From contig JAOXRV010000090.1 of NCBI GenBank assembly GCA_025800435.1, forward strand, positions 1 through 8,074: a stretch of 8,074 nt of DNA. Reading direction: 5' to 3'. Made by a program: the position numbers and the translations under genes. The notes below the pieces were generated by a model. The model was not told where the DNA came from and did not search any database. It saw nothing but the letters and a program-made list of their open reading frames with translations. Numbering within the stretch: position 1 is the stretch's first letter; each line of letters begins with the position of its first letter. Shown in pieces: positions 5,259-8,074 of the stretch. This DNA comes from Cellvibrionaceae bacterium (lineage in GTDB: Bacteria; Pseudomonadota; Gammaproteobacteria; Pseudomonadales; Cellvibrionaceae).

Positions 5259-6993
5259 GACTCCAGCTGCCCAGCGCTACCCCTCTATTTATCACTTTTT
5301 AGCCGCCACTGCCGAGGCCCAGCCCGAACACACGGCGCTGCGCCTGATAACCGCGCTGGAGCCGGCCATTGACTCCCACAGCGTCAGTTACCGCGAGTTA
5401 ATGCAAAATATCAACCGCAGCGCGCGCTTGCTGCAAGCGCTGTCCGGCAAGGCGCGCCCGGTGTGCTCGTTTTTGCTGCCCAATATTCCCCAGGCCCACT
5501 ACGCCATGTGGGGCGCCGAATCGGTAGGGGTGGTCAACCCGCTCAATCCGCTGCTTAATGAGGAGGCCCTGGCCAATTTGATGAGCCTGGCCGATACCGA
5601 TGTGGTGATCGCCCTCGGCCCCAACCCGGCCTCGGATATTTGGCAAAAGGCCCAGGCCGTGGTGGCCCGCCTGGATAAGCCGGTAACCCTGCTGTCGGCG
5701 CTGTTGCCGGCCGAGGGCTACCGTCAGTTTGAGTCGCTGCTGCCGCACTATAGCGACGAGCCCCTGGCCGAGGCCGAGTTGCCCGGGCTCGACCATATCG
5801 CCTCGTATTTTCATACCGGCGGCACCACCGGCACCCCCAAGCTGGCCCAAAACACCCACCGCAATCAGCTCGCCTGTGTGGATTTGCAGCACCAGAGCAT
5901 GCAGCTGGGTCAGGATGACAGGCTGATCAACGGCTTGCCCCTGTTTCATGTGGCCGGCTCTATGGTCAATAGTCTGGCCTGTCTGTGCGCAGGGGCCGAG
6001 GTAATTCTGCCCACCGTTGCCGGTTTTCGCGACCCCACGGTGATCGCTAAGCACTGGCAGCTGGTGCAGCAGTACCGGGTCACGGTCAGCGGCGGTATTC
6101 CCACCTCGGTAGCGGCCATGGTCGATACCCCGGTAGGCGATGCGGATATCTCTAGCCTTAAATACCTGATCGGCGGCGGCGCCCCGGTGTCGGCGCCTCT
6201 GTGTGAGGATGTGCGCCGGGTACTGGGCCGCGAGCTATACCAAATTTACGGCATGACCGAGTGCGCCGGCGGTATTACCATGCCCGAACTATCGGCGCCC
6301 TCGGTGCCCGGCAGTGCCGGCCATGTCAGTGACTTGATCCAGGTACAGATCGACGGTGTCAATGCCGTCGGTGCCAGCGGCGAAGTGTTGGTTAAAGGCG
6401 ATGTGGTCTTTCCGGGCTACCTCGGCCACAGCGATAACCCCCTGCAAGATGGCTGGTTACGCACCGGCGACCTGGGCCATATCGACGCCGCCGGCTATCT
6501 GTTTATCACCGGCCGGGCCAAGGATGTGATTATTCGCAGCGGCCACAATATCGACCCGGCGCTGATCGAAAATTGTCTGGAGCAGCACCCGGCGGTAGCC
6601 ATGGCCGCCGCCGTGGGCAAGCCCGATGACTACGCCGGCGAGCTGCCGGTGGCCTTTGTGCAGCTTTACGAAGGCAAAAGTGTGGATGAAGCCGAGTTGA
6701 TGGCTTTTGCCGCCGACAATATTGCCGAGCGTCCGGCTTGCCCCAAATTTATCCGGGTACTGCCATCGCTGCCCACCACGGCGGTGGGCAAGGTGCACAA
6801 ACCCAGCTTGCGCGGTCAGGCCTCTATTGTGGCGCTGCAAGAGCAGTTGCCGGGTTTGAGCGGCTGCCAGTTGAGCGCCACCCAGTTAAACTCTGGTGCC
6901 ATGCAGGTGACGGTAAGCGGCGCCGACACCGAACTGTGGCAACAGTTACAAGGGCTGGCTGCCAAATACAGTTTGGAGCTTGCGCAGGGCTAA
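5257..6993 (+). CDS. AMP-forming acyl-CoA synthetase (adenylate-forming ligase)
   Basis: A 578-residue class I adenylate-forming enzyme, predicted to activate a carboxylic acid with ATP to the acyl-adenylate and transfer it to CoA. The ATP-binding loop HTGGTTGTPK is at residues 186-195. YGMTE is at 331-335, the hinge-side TGD at 403-405 and GRAKDVIIRSGHNIDP at 419-434, with the C-terminal catalytic lysine in AVGKVHK (K512). VVNPLNPLL near residue 90 and the HTGG variant of the loop resemble a broad group of bacterial 'acyl-CoA synthetases' better than FadD itself. About 60 residues follow the lysine motif, a tail longer than in compact ligases. There is no signal peptide or carrier domain. 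The substrate cannot be read from sequence; a fatty or other organic acid is inferred. The gene may be its own unit, since 126 bases separate it from dapB. Confidence 0.92.
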   Translation: MTPAAQRYPSIYHFLAATAEAQPEHTALRLITALEPAIDSHSVSYRELMQNINRSARLLQALSGKARPVCSFLLPNIPQAHYAMWGAESVGVVNPLNPLLNEEALANLMSLADTDVVIALGPNPASDIWQKAQAVVARLDKPVTLLSALLPAEGYRQFESLLPHYSDEPLAEAELPGLDHIASYFHTGGTTGTPKLAQNTHRNQLACVDLQHQSMQLGQDDRLINGLPLFHVAGSMVNSLACLCAGAEVILPTVAGFRDPTVIAKHWQLVQQYRVTVSGGIPTSVAAMVDTPVGDADISSLKYLIGGGAPVSAPLCEDVRRVLGRELYQIYGMTECAGGITMPELSAPSVPGSAGHVSDLIQVQIDGVNAVGASGEVLVKGDVVFPGYLGHSDNPLQDGWLRTGDLGHIDAAGYLFITGRAKDVIIRSGHNIDPALIENCLEQHPAVAMAAAVGKPDDYAGELPVAFVQLYEGKSVDEAELMAFAADNIAERPACPKFIRVLPSLPTTAVGKVHKPSLRGQASIVALQEQLPGLSGCQLSATQLNSGAMQVTVSGADTELWQQLQGLAAKYSLELAQG

Positions 6994-7009
6994 GTGGTAA
7001 GGACTAAGT

Positions 7010-7030
7010 GGCAGGGCCTTGGGCCTTGCC
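7010..7030. terminator. GC-rich hairpin after the acyl-CoA synthetase gene
   Basis: GGCAGGGCC at 7010-7018 pairs fully with GGCCTTGCC at 7022-7030 (nine pairs, one of them G-U on the plus-strand RNA) around a TTG loop, starting 17 bases after the stop codon. Flanking AAGT (7006-7009) and ACTT (7033-7036) could extend it past a two-base bulge. There is no T-run, so termination may be inefficient or Rho-aided. CTAAGTGG occurs twice just before it (6990-6997 and 7004-7011). Confidence 0.45.
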
Positions 7031-7123
7031 AAACTTGGGCTTGTTGACTGCGGCCAATGGCTTTTACTCTATCTTTATAAGCTTTTGAAACATATAAATT
7101 TTTTCACGGCGTTCTCGCCCCAT

Positions 7124-7156
7124 GCTAGCAGTTTGTCAAAAAAGCTAGCAATTGTC
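7124..7156. repeat. Short direct repeat GCTAGCA-TTGTC, 20 bp apart, abutting the promoter
   Basis: GCTAGCAGTTTGTC at 7124-7137 and GCTAGCAATTGTC at 7144-7156 share GCTAGCA and TTGTC and start 20 bases apart, about two helical turns. The second copy ends exactly where CTAAAG of the FliA-type promoter begins (7157). GCTAGC is itself a palindrome. This resembles paired operator half-sites, but no known regulator is recognised. Confidence 0.45.
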
Positions 7157-7157
7157 C

Positions 7158-7184
7158 TAAAGAAATCCACATCTCGGTAGATAT
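7158..7184 (+). promoter_or_regulatory. Sigma-28 (FliA) promoter candidate for the CHASE8 receptor gene
   Basis: TAAAGAAA at 7158-7165, 11 bases, then GTAGATAT at 7177-7184. It keeps TAAAG and the GnnGATA core at the same spacing as the sites before the two Aer-like genes, and like them has C before TAAAG. It is the weakest match of the three because the -10 lacks the central CCG. Start would be near 7190, leaving a leader of nearly 90 bases. Confidence 0.55.
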
Positions 7185-7277
7185 TAAGTAAGCGCAAATA
7201 AAAAACTGGCCGGGGCCACTATGGTTTCGGCATTGCCAGGGCGGCGGCCGTTCCTGGGTTATATAATGGAGCAAAAT

Positions 7278-8074
7278 ATGAAAAGCCTATCGCTGAAATG
7301 GAAAGTGTTACTGGGCGTAACCCTGACCAGTATGGTCGCGGTTATTGTCGCCAGTGTTGTCTCAGTGGCCACACAAATACAACATATCGAAAAAGAGCTG
7401 GAGCGCTTTGCTCACACCCTGGATATGGTCATTGGCGGCAGCGTCGCCGGCGCCCTGTCTTTTGATGACAGAGACACGGCGCGCGATATCTTAGCCAGCC
7501 TCAAAAAGAGTGAACGCATTAATGCTGCGGTTATTTACGCTAAAAACGGCAAGCCCTTCGCCTGGTATGAAAAAGGTAAAGGCACCGACGCTAAAGCGGC
7601 GGCGACATCCGCGCCCAGGCAACTCACTGCCGGCATGATTGATCACGATAACCCGCTTGAGTTTCGTATGGCGGAGGCTATTGTTGCCGACGGCGAAACG
7701 CTTGGTCATATCTATCTGGCGGTCAGTCGCGACGAAGTGGCAATAGCCGAGCAAGAAGCCTTGCAGGCCGCCTTCTGGTCGGTGCTGGTTATCTCTGTAT
7801 TTGCGGCTATTGTGTCCCTGTTTATTTCGCGCCTGATTGTTAGGCCGGTGGTGGGGGTGTCGTTGGCCCTGCGTGATATGTCCGATGGCAGCGGCGATTT
7901 AACCCTGCGCCTGCCCGATGATGGCAAGGACGAAATCGCGGTTTTGTGTCGCAACTTTAATATGTTTATAGAGCGCTTACACGGCACGATTAGTGGCTTC
8001 TCCGACAATGCGATGGAGCTGGATCACCACGCCGGTGAGGTGACCAAGCTGGCCAGTGATACCGAGCGTGGAGT
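7278..8074 (+). CDS. CHASE8-HAMP methyl-accepting chemotaxis protein, N-terminal part (3' end outside window)
   Basis: The frame from ATG 7278 stays open to the window end, giving 265 residues of a membrane receptor. A first membrane helix spans about 10-31. A periplasmic domain of about 130 residues follows, with the look of CHASE8: GGSVAGALSFDDRDTARDIL (53-72), INAAVIYAKNGKPFAWY (81-97) and GHIYLAVSRDEV (143-154). A second helix is at about 165-188 and HAMP at about 183-236 (RPVVGVSLALRDMSDGSGDL, then DEIAVLCRNFN). The last residues, ELDHHAGEVTKLASDTERGV, match the start of an MCP signalling coiled coil better than a GGDEF or kinase domain. The in-frame ATG at 7266 is less likely, since GGAG at 7268-7271 sits 6 bases before ATG 7278. 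The ligand is unknown. The signalling tip is not in the window, so the MCP call is strong inference. Confidence 0.85.
   Translation, partial: MKSLSLKWKVLLGVTLTSMVAVIVASVVSVATQIQHIEKELERFAHTLDMVIGGSVAGALSFDDRDTARDILASLKKSERINAAVIYAKNGKPFAWYEKGKGTDAKAAATSAPRQLTAGMIDHDNPLEFRMAEAIVADGETLGHIYLAVSRDEVAIAEQEALQAAFWSVLVISVFAAIVSLFISRLIVRPVVGVSLALRDMSDGSGDLTLRLPDDGKDEIAVLCRNFNMFIERLHGTISGFSDNAMELDHHAGEVTKLASDTERG

Larger units (their letters stand above)
6994..7277. other. Spacer acyl-CoA synthetase to CHASE8 receptor gene
   Basis: No credible coding frame is seen in these 284 bases. They hold the hairpin at 7010-7030, an AT-rich stretch at about 7070-7110, the GCTAGCA direct repeat at 7124-7156, and the FliA-type promoter at 7158-7184. 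A weak sigma-54-like arrangement (TGG at 7222-7224, TTGC at 7233-7236) is also present but has only the core bases. GGAG at 7268-7271 serves the ATG at 7278. Confidence 0.7.

Noticed and set aside
7222..7236. Sigma-54-like TGG-N8-TTGC
   Set aside because: Only the core dinucleotide spacing matches; the CAC part is TTT. The FliA-type site upstream explains the gene better.
7262..7267. Perfect TATAAT just before the CHASE8 receptor start
   Set aside because: Transcription would begin at about 7274 and exclude the GGAG ribosome site at 7268-7271; the nearest TTGCCA (7233-7238) is 23 bases away, too far for a -35.
7491..8008. Minus-strand frames at the window end
   Set aside because: The plus strand carries an uninterrupted CHASE8-HAMP frame over the same bases, with recognisable domains and a ribosome site.

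Overview
The window looks like a chromosomal segment of a motile, probably aquatic gammaproteobacterium. The grounds are a DnaJ tail and a DapB of the ordinary gammaproteobacterial type, the dnaJ-to-dapB neighbourhood that is standard in that class, three chemoreceptor genes, and three flagellar-type (sigma-28/FliA) promoter candidates in front of them. The placement near Cellvibrionaceae-like marine bacteria is a guess from general sequence feel, not a result.

Layout, all genes on the plus strand: (1) 1-537, the 3' end of dnaJ (last Cys-rich repeat plus the C-terminal substrate-binding domains). (2) 538-858, a gene-free spacer with a 15-bp perfect hairpin, a pair of 25-bp direct repeats and a FliA-type promoter. 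(3) 859-2439 and 2631-4226, two tandem paralogous Aer-like PAS chemoreceptors, each with its own FliA-type promoter. (4) 4324-5130, dapB of lysine/diaminopimelate synthesis, with a sigma-70-like -10 box in front. (5) 5257-6993, an AMP-forming acyl-CoA synthetase whose start codon lies in an inverted repeat. (6) 6994-7277, a spacer with a strong hairpin, a spaced direct repeat and a third FliA-type promoter. (7) 7278 to the window end, the 5' part of a third chemoreceptor with a CHASE8-like periplasmic sensor, not closed inside the window.

How the parts fit: dnaJ and dapB are housekeeping genes that normally lie next to each other (often followed by carAB). Here a chemotaxis module has come between them, and an acyl-CoA synthetase followed by another receptor gene stands where carA is often found. 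The two Aer-like proteins keep, at the same residue numbers as E. coli Aer, the PAS residues associated with FAD binding, so they are likely redox/oxygen sensors for energy taxis. The third receptor senses something in the periplasm. The most informative signal outside the genes is that all three receptor genes carry CTAAAG, then 14 bases, then GnnGATA in front of them, which ties them to one flagellar regulon. I see no phage, IS, CRISPR, tRNA or rRNA features, and nothing that amounts to a wholly new system.
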